The translations under genes were made by a program, and so were the position numbers. Under the pieces are notes generated by a model. The model was not told the origin of the DNA and did no database searches. It saw only the letters and a list, made by a program, of their open reading frames with translations. A DNA stretch of 9,678 bases from an uncultured Bacteroidota bacterium. Its GTDB lineage: Bacteria > Bacteroidota > Bacteroidia > Chitinophagales > Chitinophagaceae. Positions 5,050-9,678 of the stretch are shown here, piece by piece. Each line of letters opens with the position of its first letter. Position 1 is the first letter of the stretch. The stretch covers positions 1 through 9,678 of the forward strand of contig CAIWHI010000286.1 in the NCBI GenBank assembly GCA_903912435.1, in the 5' to 3' direction.

Positions 5050-5846
5050 CAGAACATATCTCCATCAGTAATAATTGGCTTCATAATGTCATGATCAAAA
5101 AATGTTGTTTCTGAAGCTGTATGTGTTTTTTTATTAATCCATTCAGCCTTTAAAGTGCTCCATCCTCTAGAAATCATTTCTTCAAATGCATCAATGGGGG
5201 CGCAGGTGCATTTCGAAAGCTCTTCGTTTAATCGTCTCCAAACGGTCGGCGTAATTTTAGCCTTTCTAATTTGTGCCCATTCTTCAATTAATTCATCAGG
5301 AATGTTATTTGGATTGTTTTCAATGATTACCGCTAAATTGTTTTTAGATGTTTTATTTTGTTTTTTATAAAGTGTATCAGGATATTCATAGCCGGGGTTA
5401 AGAGCACAGCCCCCTTTAGGGGGTAAGGGGGTTATGTTTTTAATCTTTTTTGATCTAATAATCTTTGAATGTAATTGGGTGACTCTAGGGTCACTGGGGG
5501 GGGTGACTCTAGAGTCACTGGGGGGTGACTCTAGAGTCACCATCTCTTCAATACAATTTGTGTAATTTATTTTCAAATAGCGACTAGAATTTTCTGTAAA
5601 TCTTGTAATATAACCATTAGTTTCTAGTCGTTCTAAGCTTCGGATGATTGAGCGTCTTTCGATTTTTAATTTAGTAGCAATCCAATTATTGCTGGCATAA
5701 CAAGAACCGGTTGTATCCATAAACGATCGTATAATCATATAAATTTTGCGATCTAAATCAGTTATGTTTTCATCAAATAAAACTTTTTCAGGGATGGTGT
5801 AAATAAAATCACGGTTTAAATTAGTGGTTGCGCTTTTATTATCCAT
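5049..5846 (-). CDS. O: Phage replication initiator, O-like winged-helix protein
   Basis: The protein binds origin iterons and recruits the P-helicase complex. Of 265 residues, about 30-98 form a winged helix (ITDLDRKIYMIIRSFMD, then SNNWIATKLKIERRSIIRSL with the recognition helix, then GYITRF). A low-complexity linker from about 101 to 180 contains two SPPSDSRVT-like repeats, encoded by the three origin palindromes, and TPLPPKGG. The C-terminal part (183-238; ELIEEWAQIRKAKITPTVW and RGWSTLKAEWI) resembles the helicase-contact end of related initiators. The start has AAAGGA eleven bases upstream. Immediately 3' is P, with a one-base overlap. The domain order and the iterons in the linker coding sequence match lambda O. 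Confidence 0.9.
   Translation of the reverse strand: MDNKSATTNLNRDFIYTIPEKVLFDENITDLDRKIYMIIRSFMDTTGSCYASNNWIATKLKIERRSIIRSLERLETNGYITRFTENSSRYLKINYTNCIEEMVTLESPPSDSRVTPPSDPRVTQLHSKIIRSKKIKNITPLPPKGGCALNPGYEYPDTLYKKQNKTSKNNLAVIIENNPNNIPDELIEEWAQIRKAKITPTVWRRLNEELSKCTCAPIDAFEEMISRGWSTLKAEWINKKTHTASETTFFDHDIMKPIITDGDMF
5410..5431. repeat. G-run hairpin near the origin
   Basis: CCCCC (5410-5414), TTTA and GGGGG (5419-5423) form a hairpin, and a second GGGGG follows at 5427-5431 beside the AT-rich tract. It encodes the PLPPKGG part of the O linker. It may be structural in the origin or just codon-level constraint. Confidence 0.4.
5431..5476. other. AT-rich unwinding tract of the putative origin
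   Basis: This stretch has about 8 G or C in 46 bases and adjoins the iteron array on its O-downstream side, the position of the AT-rich melting region in lambda ori. It is inferred from composition and place. Confidence 0.55.
5479..5540. repeat. Replication origin iterons (three 16-bp palindromes)
   Basis: GTGACTCTAGAGTCAC occurs at 5503-5518 and 5525-5540, and with one change (A to G) at 5479-5494. Each perfect copy is its own reverse complement, suiting a dimeric winged-helix protein. Start-to-start spacing is 24 and 22 bases, about two helical turns, so the dimers would lie on one face. The spacers are a T followed by runs of G (TGGGGGGG, TGGGGG). The array lies inside the O gene, as in lambda, and so probably binds its own product. 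Confidence 0.8.
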
Positions 5847-5941
5847 TTGTTATTATTCCTTTGTCCATTTGTAAGACACTAAAGGGTTTACCGTATATGC
5901 TGGAACATATGCGTGGGGGAAGGATTCCCTATTTACTTCAA

Positions 5942-6058
5942 TTATTCTCGATATATCAAAGAATTACATCTTATTTCACATAAACAAACGCCTGCCGAAA
6001 TTAATGACATAAAAATATCGCTTGCGATTAACACTAAATATAAATAAAATAAACGCAT
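5942..6058 (-). CDS. Small membrane peptide, 38 residues
   Basis: ATG at 6058 is preceded by AAAAGGAAGCAG, a good ribosome site. The peptide starts MRLFYLYLVLIASDIFMSLI, continues SAGVCLCEIRCNSLIYRE, and has one hydrophobic segment over about residues 3-26. Three cysteines (25, 27 and 31) follow the membrane stretch. There is no homology I recognise. It lies between the structured GC-rich patch and the O gene in the leftward operon, where the reading frame and ribosome site are the only support, so I treat it as probable. Confidence 0.55.
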   Translation of the reverse strand: MRLFYLYLVLIASDIFMSLISAGVCLCEIRCNSLIYRE

Positions 6059-6091
6059 AATCTGCTTCCTTTTAAAGCATGGTTATATCAC

Positions 6092-6144
6092 TGGGCTACG
6101 CCCACGACGTGGTCAGAGCTAGAACTCTGGCCGCCGTCGACCAC
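6092..6144. repeat. Two GC-rich hairpins in an AT-rich operon gap
   Basis: TGGGC (6092-6096) pairs with GCCCA (6100-6104) around TAC. Bases 6109-6118 pair with 6125-6134 over ten positions, including two wobbles, around CTAGAA. An alternative outer pairing GTGGTC/GACCAC (6109-6114 with 6139-6144) competes. The patch is sharply richer in GC than its surroundings and lies between two small coding frames on the leftward transcript. No T-run follows on that strand, so a simple terminator is not indicated; a processing or regulatory RNA structure is possible. Confidence 0.55.
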
Positions 6145-6175
6145 TTTAATTAAAAACTAGTTATTTGTCAAAGAG

Positions 6176-6292
6176 TTATTCGGATGAGAAGGTATATTCT
6201 GTTGTTGTAACTTCTTTAATAAAGTCACTAACGCACCAAACAATGTAAACCATCGATGCAATTCCAAGGATATGTAATATTTTCTTTTTCAT
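6176..6292 (-). CDS. Small membrane protein, 38 residues
   Basis: ATG at 6292 overlaps the stop of the upstream gene (ATGA), which strongly suggests coupled translation. The peptide MKKKILHILGIASMVYIVWC has a lysine-rich start and one hydrophobic segment (5-24), followed by VSDFIKEVTTTEYTFSSE. The polar tail would be periplasmic or cytoplasmic depending on orientation; the N-terminal lysines favour the tail outside. There is no lipobox and no recognised family. A holin role is not supported, as it sits in the replication operon, so its function is unknown. Confidence 0.65.
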   Translation of the reverse strand: MKKKILHILGIASMVYIVWCVSDFIKEVTTTEYTFSSE

Positions 6293-6534
6293 ACGTCAGA
6301 CCATGTGGTTAAAGTTGGGCAATCGCAATTTTTACATATGGGGATGATATCATCTTCGTTTAACAGTTCATTCAAACGCTTAGCCAAAGCTTCTAAAGCC
6401 TCACGACGTGATTTGAAGGTATTGGGAGAGGTGTCATCTAGATTTAGTTTAATAACGCCTAATTTTTTAACGTTGAGGTCGACCATGTAACTGTAATTGA
6501 AGCCCCAAACTTCATGCTTGGTATTATTCATCAT
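6289..6534 (-). CDS. Hypothetical protein, 81 residues, CxxC end
   Basis: A TTG at 6573 would lengthen the frame into the upstream gene, but ATG at 6534 (or 6531) overlaps that gene's stop region and is the better start; every other join in this part of the operon also has a short overlap. The protein starts MMNNTKHEVWGFNYSYMVDL, has a strand-like GVIKLNL segment, then a charged helix (SRREALEALAKRLNELLNE), and ends IPICKNCDCPTLTTWSDV. The C-terminal CKNCDC could bind metal. No family is recognised. The stop overlaps the start of the membrane peptide at 6176-6292. Confidence 0.7.
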   Translation of the reverse strand: MMNNTKHEVWGFNYSYMVDLNVKKLGVIKLNLDDTSPNTFKSRREALEALAKRLNELLNEDDIIPICKNCDCPTLTTWSDV

Positions 6535-6613
6535 CGTCCATCCACTTGCCAACAAGAACCATCCCTCCGACAATCATGGCCAAAACAGAAACAATAATCA
6601 ATGAGCCGGTCAT
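6524..6613 (-). CDS. Tiny membrane peptide, 29 residues
   Basis: ATG at 6613 overlaps the upstream stop (ATGA), and GGAG lies nearby upstream. The peptide begins MTGSLIIVSVLAMIVGGMVL and ends VGKWMDDDE. It is one membrane-spanning helix with an acidic tail, so the tail should stay cytoplasmic if the usual charge rule holds or the peptide is inserted by tail. Such single-helix peptides are common in phage early operons and are easily missed by gene finders. Two coupled junctions (before and after) support it. No function can be assigned. Confidence 0.6.
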   Translation of the reverse strand: MTGSLIIVSVLAMIVGGMVLVGKWMDDDE

Positions 6614-6795
6614 TTTAGCTCCTCCGTCACTAGTCGTTCACAAGGCATTAAATTCACAAAGTCATCTTTAGCCCATCGAACCCACGCGTTACCTTTTCCG
6701 TCATAATCTAAAATCATAACGGGCTCTAAATCACCGTTATTATGCTTGTATGAAGCCGGTAGATTAACCTCGCTATGATACCATCTAGAAGTCAT
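6610..6795 (-). CDS. Small hypothetical protein, 61 residues
   Basis: The start overlaps the previous stop by four bases (ATGA) and its own stop overlaps the tiny membrane peptide. It starts MTSRWYHSEVNLPASYKHNN, then LEPVMILDYDGKGNAWVRWA, then a DDFVNLMPCERLVTEELK end. The pattern of short strands with a DGKGNAWV turn suggests a small beta-barrel or SH3-like fold, and the single cysteine (52) has no partner. No family is recognised. It is part of the gene run between the Cro-like regulator and the O initiator. Confidence 0.7.
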   Translation of the reverse strand: MTSRWYHSEVNLPASYKHNNGDLEPVMILDYDGKGNAWVRWAKDDFVNLMPCERLVTEELK

Positions 6796-6992
6796 GGTAT
6801 AAGTTCCTTTTTAAGTAATACAATAGCTGTAGCCAACAATCGATACGCCTGTCCTGGCATGACGACACTAAAGCCTCGGCAAGAAGGTTGGGCTAATGAT
6901 GATTCCAGTTGAAAAAATACTTCCTCCAATTGGTTTTTGTCACGGGCGCGTTTCCATGCTCTAAATTCTTCTAATTCTTTTTCTAAAGTCAT
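6792..6992 (-). CDS. Small hypothetical protein, 66 residues
   Basis: It is the second gene of the leftward operon, joined by four-base ATGA overlaps on both sides. The first 30 residues are a charged helix (MTLEKELEEFRAWKRARDKN and onward). A hydrophobic C-terminal helix (YRLLATAIVLLKKELIP, about 50-66) is too charged at its end to be a clear membrane segment. A single cysteine sits at 38. No family is recognised. Its place right after the Cro-like gene recalls the CII slot of lambdoid phages, but no helix-turn-helix is evident, so I do not call it CII. Confidence 0.65.
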   Translation of the reverse strand: MTLEKELEEFRAWKRARDKNQLEEVFFQLESSLAQPSCRGFSVVMPGQAYRLLATAIVLLKKELIP

Positions 6993-7198
6993 TTAGAAAC
7001 CTTGGGAAAAATTCGTGGCTCACAATGCAAAAGATTGGCTTTTAGCTTTCCTTTGGTAAATTTTTCAATATTCATTTGTGTTTTAATTGGAATGAAACCT
7101 ATTCTATTCCAGTGATAAGGTGTGCCGCTTCCAAAACCCATCTGTTTTGAAACCTGATAACCAGAACCAAAATAAGCAAAAACTTCTTCAGCAAACAT
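6989..7198 (-). CDS. Cro-like helix-turn-helix regulator
   Basis: The 69 residues fit the small YdaS/Cro-type DNA-binding family: EVFAYFGSGYQVSKQMGF (5-22) is the first half of a helix-turn-helix, with YHWNRIG at the recognition end (28-34), followed by IPIKTQMNIEKFTKGKLKANLL, the usual ending in which the regulator picks its operator. AAGGA stands about eight bases before the ATG at 7198. It is the first gene of the leftward operon and lies behind its own promoter and operator-like repeats, so it probably represses that region as Cro does. In lambdoid logic a CI repressor would be encoded divergently; none is seen here. Confidence 0.85.
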   Translation of the reverse strand: MFAEEVFAYFGSGYQVSKQMGFGSGTPYHWNRIGFIPIKTQMNIEKFTKGKLKANLLHCEPRIFPKVSK

Positions 7199-7225
7199 GA
7201 TAAATCCTTGGTTTTAAAAAAAAAT

Positions 7226-7254
7226 AGTATAAAACACTAGCTATCGTTAATCAA
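7226..7254 (-). promoter_or_regulatory. Leftward early promoter for the cro operon
   Basis: Reading leftward, TTGATT (7254-7249), a 17-base spacer and TATACT (7231-7226) match the sigma70 consensus at nine of twelve positions. Transcription would begin near 7219, about 20 bases before the ATG at 7198. It overlaps one TAATCA half-site, so binding there would block it. Confidence 0.7.
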
Positions 7255-7298
7255 TAATTATATAATGATTAGGTTATTACCGACTCAACTAATCATTA
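7248..7298. promoter_or_regulatory. Operator-like repeated half-sites in the divergent control region
   Basis: TAATCA occurs at 7248-7253 and 7290-7295, and inverted as TGATTA at 7266-7271. A 10-bp perfect inverted repeat, TAATGATTAG (7263-7272) and CTAATCATTA (7289-7298), contains two of these. They flank or overlap both divergent promoters, as Cro/CI operators do. Which protein binds is inferred. Confidence 0.5.
7261..7266 (+). promoter_or_regulatory. Candidate -10 box of the rightward operon
   Basis: TATAAT matches the -10 consensus exactly and lies 44 bases before the ATG at 7310. No good -35 hexamer lies 16-18 bases upstream, so the promoter may be weak or activator-dependent. It also contains an upstream ATG (7265) in the frame of the next gene, which argues against that ATG as a start. 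Confidence 0.35.
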
Positions 7299-7309
7299 AA
7301 AAGGTATTT

Positions 7310-7747
7310 ATGGACACGATAGAAATTGATATTGATGCAAGGCTTGTTGATGTTATTCAGCATATAAAATTATTAAAATGCAGAATTAATCAATTAAATA
7401 AAGATAAGCAAAAATGTGAAGAATTTATTAGAAGATGGTTTGATCACCCTGAAGAGGGCTCTATAAAATATGATTTTATGGATAAAAAATTAACAATCAC
7501 AACTGGTTATAATTATACATTTAACAAGTTAAGTCATGGTGATTATTTGTTGAGTGATAGGCGGATTAATCCTAGGTTTGATCCTGTGAAACAAGTAATT
7601 AAATTTGAGCTTAATAAAAAAACTATACGTAATTGTGAAGAATTTGGATCTCCAGAAGATAAATTGCTTATGAGTTCATTTGTTAAAGCAACCCCAAAAA
7701 AATTACATATCACTATTGTCGACATGGAAGCATCAAAAAATGAATAA
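7310..7747 (+). CDS. Hypothetical protein at the head of the recombination operon
   Basis: The start chosen is ATG 7310 (145 residues), with AAAAAGG six bases upstream; an earlier in-frame ATG at 7265 lies inside the TATAAT box. Residues 1-45 form a probable coiled coil (IDIDARLVDVIQHIKLLKCR and INQLNKDKQKCEEFIRRW). The rest is strand-rich with KYDFMDKKLTITTG and PVKQVIKFELNKKT. No family is recognised. It has the size and place of accessory genes ahead of phage recombination modules. It is the divergent neighbour of the Cro-like gene, the usual site of a repressor, but it has no helix-turn-helix that I can see. Its stop overlaps the next start region. Confidence 0.8.
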   Translation: MDTIEIDIDARLVDVIQHIKLLKCRINQLNKDKQKCEEFIRRWFDHPEEGSIKYDFMDKKLTITTGYNYTFNKLSHGDYLLSDRRINPRFDPVKQVIKFELNKKTIRNCEEFGSPEDKLLMSSFVKATPKKLHITIVDMEASKNE

Positions 7748-8009
7748 ATTAACGAAAAAAAAAATGAGTTTACTTTCCGTTCTTTTATTAGTTGGTTGTT
7801 GCGAAGAAATTGATAATAAAATGCTTGAGCGTCCCGATCCGTCCTATGGGCATCCCGCTCCATCCTATGAGCATCACACTGTATATCCAAAACCTTCGGG
7901 GCATGTGTTTGTGGTTAATAACACGCCGCATACCCGCCCGCAACCTCTTCCGACCGGCTATGCTGAGCATCAAAAAAGTACGGCTGTTGCTAGGGGTAGA
8001 TCGTTATGA
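7740..8009 (+). CDS. Proline-rich lipoprotein, phage-encoded
   Basis: ATG at 7740 overlaps the end of the preceding gene and has GGAAG about nine bases upstream; an in-frame extension to 7680 would lie wholly inside that gene and lacks a signal. The protein opens MNKLTKKKMSLLSVLLLVGC: a basic start, a hydrophobic core and the lipobox LVGC, with cysteine 20 as the likely lipidated residue. Mature residues are rich in Pro, His and Tyr, with the near repeat PSYGHPAPSYEHH (35-47). It is probably anchored to the outer or inner membrane facing the periplasm. Phage lipoproteins of this kind often block superinfection, which is one possibility here. A spanin (Rz1) role is less likely, since no i-spanin or lysis genes are near. 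Confidence 0.75.
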   Translation: MNKLTKKKMSLLSVLLLVGCCEEIDNKMLERPDPSYGHPAPSYEHHTVYPKPSGHVFVVNNTPHTRPQPLPTGYAEHQKSTAVARGRSL

Positions 8010-8773
8010 ATATATTAGATAGTGTCATTACAACCCAGCCCGGCGCTCCTCAGATATTATTATATGGCGTACCTGGTATTGGAAAATCAACATTAGCTTC
8101 CCAGTTTCCTGATGCATTGTTTATTCTTACAGAAGATAATGAATTGCCAGGCATACAAGCTTTGCCAGTAGCATCAACCTATGTCGACGTTTGGAACAAT
8201 TTAAAGGCTCTTCTGGCTCTTGAAACGATACCCTTTAAAACTATAGTCGTTGACAGCATAACCGCCTTAGATGCTCTTGTAGTGGCTCGTACGATAAGTG
8301 AAAGTCCTCCCGGTAAGCGAGGGGAGGAGATTAAAACTATCGCGCAAGCTTTTGGTGGTTATGGGGCTGGATTTTTAAAAGCTCAAAGTTTGCATCGCGC
8401 CATTAAAGCTAAGTTTGATTTGTTTAAGGAACGAGGCATAGCCGTTGTTTATATTGCGCATATTGAGATTAAAAAGTTTAGGTCACCAGAAGCTGAGGAT
8501 TTTGATCAATTTTCAATTGCGATGAATTCTGATTTGTCGCGTAGTGTTTATATTAACAATGTTGATATGGTTGCTTTTTGTAAATTGAAATCTAGTCATG
8601 TTGAGACTGAGAGCGGTAGGACGTTGGTTAAGAGTTCCGATCAACGCATTATATGCGCAGGTGTTTCTGATTTGCATATTAGTAAAAACAGATACGGAAT
8701 GCCGAATGAAATACCTATGAACTATGATGCCATTGCTAAATACATACCATTTTATGAGAAGGATAAAAAATGA
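8006..8773 (+). CDS. RecA-like ATPase, Sak4/AAA_24-type recombinase
   Basis: The 255-residue protein has Walker A GVPGIGKST (21-29) and Walker B TIVVDSI with D83, a RecA-core arrangement, and VVYIAHI (147-153) with a histidine at the sensor-like position. This matches the phage nucleotide-binding proteins of the Sak4 type, short RecA relatives that promote single-strand annealing with a cognate SSB. The start overlaps the lipoprotein stop (ATGA) and has AGGGG upstream; its own stop overlaps the SSB-like gene in the same way. The context of SSB and nuclease genes right after it fits a recombination module that repairs or matures phage DNA. The ATPase identity is certain; the Sak4 assignment is strong but rests on pattern and context. 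Confidence 0.85.
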   Translation: MNILDSVITTQPGAPQILLYGVPGIGKSTLASQFPDALFILTEDNELPGIQALPVASTYVDVWNNLKALLALETIPFKTIVVDSITALDALVVARTISESPPGKRGEEIKTIAQAFGGYGAGFLKAQSLHRAIKAKFDLFKERGIAVVYIAHIEIKKFRSPEAEDFDQFSIAMNSDLSRSVYINNVDMVAFCKLKSSHVETESGRTLVKSSDQRIICAGVSDLHISKNRYGMPNEIPMNYDAIAKYIPFYEKDKK

Positions 8774-9378
8774 CACAATTAAACATGTGGACAGGCGGAA
8801 CTGGTAAAAAAATAACAGGACTTCCCGAAGATTCATTTATTGGTGATTTTTCAATTATACCGGACGGAACTATTGAAAATGCGTTAATTAAGAAATTTGT
8901 TTTAATTGAAAAGTTAAATGAATATACAAAAGTTGTTGATAAATATTTTGAGATTACTTGGAAGTTATTTAGTGGTGATTTTAAAAATCGGGAGGTATCT
9001 CAAAAAATAAAAGCATTTTCTGGGAAACCTGAAGCGATCGACCGCTCACTTAACATGCTTATGCTAGTTATGAAATTAGCTGATTTTACATTGACCCATT
9101 CAAATGTACCAACGAATGATGAATTGGCACAAATGCATGGAAAAATGGCTACAATTAAAATTCGTGAATGGCACATGCCTAAACAAGATGGCTCTGGAAT
9201 AATGGAAGGAAATTTTGTTTCAGAAGTCCACGCGCATGGCTCCATACCCACAGAGATAGGCGTGAAACAATCATCTACACATGAGCCGCAACGCCCTAGT
9301 GATAGTGCTTTGACCCGTAACGCTGCCTCTCGAACTGGCGGCTCTATGCCTGAAATAGAGGACGATTTGCCGTTTTAA
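8770..9378 (+). CDS. Phage single-stranded DNA-binding protein (SSB-like)
   Basis: The protein (202 residues) ends in PEIEDDLPF (194-202), the acidic tip with terminal Pro-Phe by which SSB proteins recruit partners. A low-complexity stretch with SSTHEPQRPSDS (about 168-179) precedes it as a flexible linker. The first 150 residues are not a canonical OB-fold by eye; they include IIPDGTIENALIKKFVLIEK and ITWKLFSGDFKNREVSQKIK, as in phage SSB-like proteins coded beside Sak4. It would coat single strands for the ATPase encoded just upstream, with a four-base overlap (ATGA) suggesting equal output. SSB is the best reading; a poorly characterised DUF with the same tip is the alternative. Confidence 0.8.
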   Translation: MTQLNMWTGGTGKKITGLPEDSFIGDFSIIPDGTIENALIKKFVLIEKLNEYTKVVDKYFEITWKLFSGDFKNREVSQKIKAFSGKPEAIDRSLNMLMLVMKLADFTLTHSNVPTNDELAQMHGKMATIKIREWHMPKQDGSGIMEGNFVSEVHAHGSIPTEIGVKQSSTHEPQRPSDSALTRNAASRTGGSMPEIEDDLPF

Positions 9379-9400
9379 ATTTGCACAGGAAGGGCTTGTA

Positions 9401-9678
9401 ATGGACATAACAAAATTGCTTGGTGAGGCCATACAAAAGCAATTACCTGATGAACCGCGCCAATATATTGGCGCGAGTAGTATTGGGCGCGAATGCTCGA
9501 GAGCAATATGGTATGAATATCACAAAATGATTGGAACGGATTTTAGCTCAAAATTAAAAACGACATTTAAAATAGGAAAGCTTCTTGAAGGAATGATTTT
9601 AGATGATGTGGATTTGACTTGCTTCTTGATTAGAAATGCTAAGCTGACGTGCGAGACCAAAAGCACTAATCCCATAGA
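9401..9678 (+). CDS. Probable PD-(D/E)XK phage exonuclease, partial
   Basis: ATG at 9401 has AGGAAGG upstream, and 92 codons are visible before the window ends. The protein opens MDITKLLGEAIQKQLPDEPR and then has YIGASSIGRECSRAIWYEYH (23-42). A GASSIGRECxRxxWY block followed by a RxGxxLE-like helix (here FKIGKLLEGMIL) is typical of the N-terminus of RecB-like phage nucleases; their catalytic Asp, Glu and Lys lie further on, beyond this window. With the Sak4-like ATPase and SSB it would complete an exonuclease, SSB and annealer set. The catalytic residues cannot be checked here, so the class is likely rather than proven. Confidence 0.65.
   Translation, partial: MDITKLLGEAIQKQLPDEPRQYIGASSIGRECSRAIWYEYHKMIGTDFSSKLKTTFKIGKLLEGMILDDVDLTCFLIRNAKLTCETKSTNPI

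Noticed and set aside
6137..6162. Run of rare restriction-site-like words (GTCGAC, TTAATTAA, ACTAGT), suggesting vector sequence
   Set aside because: The surrounding sequence is continuous with phage genes and matches no polylinker; AT-rich sequence makes TTAATTAA and ACTAGT likely by chance.
6289..6573. Longer version of the 81-residue gene starting at TTG 6573
   Set aside because: It would overlap the 29-residue membrane peptide for 50 bases, whereas ATG 6534 sits at that gene's stop like the other coupled starts.
7265..7309. Upstream ATG extension of the 145-residue gene
   Set aside because: It lies within the TATAAT box, has no ribosome site, and ATG 7310 has a good one.
7740..8009. Rz1-type outer spanin
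   Set aside because: The preceding gene has no N-terminal membrane segment and no holin or endolysin is nearby; the context is recombination, not lysis.

Overview
The window is part of a temperate phage genome (prophage, or prophage fused to chromosome) in an AT-rich bacterium, most likely a gammaproteobacterium. The evidence is a lambda-like early layout (Cro-type regulator, then an O-type initiator with an internal iteron origin, then a P-type helicase loader), a terminase large subunit, a RecA-like/SSB/nuclease recombination operon, and a complete CsrA homologue. CsrA carried on a mobile element in a low-GC genome recalls Legionella-type hosts, but that host guess is weak inference. No tRNA, rRNA, CRISPR array or integrase is visible.

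Left part (1-2421). A leftward gene cut by the window edge encodes a YbhB/YbcL-type PEBP domain behind what looks like the front of an HNH homing endonuclease. Next to it is a roughly 300 bp remnant of an IS200/IS605 element. It has lost its transposase but keeps both end hairpins and a 3' part resembling the omegaRNA scaffold of TnpB elements. Then comes a leftward TerL with all expected motifs, and no small terminase subunit in the window. A 9-bp inverted repeat lies in its leader.

Middle-left (2367-3686). A good sigma70-type promoter starts a rightward run of tightly packed small genes: a HicB-antitoxin-like fold, several unknown proteins, a 35-residue Cys/His protein, csrA and a gene overlapping its end. 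The leftward early operon runs convergently into this cluster.

Middle (3737-7198). The leftward early operon begins with a Cro-like protein and continues through small proteins, most with ATGA stop/start overlaps, including three tiny membrane peptides of 29-38 residues. After these come O, P and two related proteins of about 81 residues. Three copies of the 16-bp palindrome GTGACTCTAGAGTCAC (one with a single change) lie inside O next to an AT-rich tract, which is the organisation of lambda ori.

Right part (7199-9678). A divergent control region with a clear leftward promoter and repeated TAATCA half-sites separates the Cro operon from a rightward operon. That operon encodes an unknown 145-residue protein, a proline-rich lipoprotein, a Sak4-like ATPase, an SSB-like protein ending in DDLPF, and the start of a probable PD-(D/E)XK nuclease. 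The two divergent operons would supply replication initiation on one side and single-strand annealing or recombination on the other. No CI-type repressor is present, so the lysogeny control gene is either elsewhere or of an unrecognised type.
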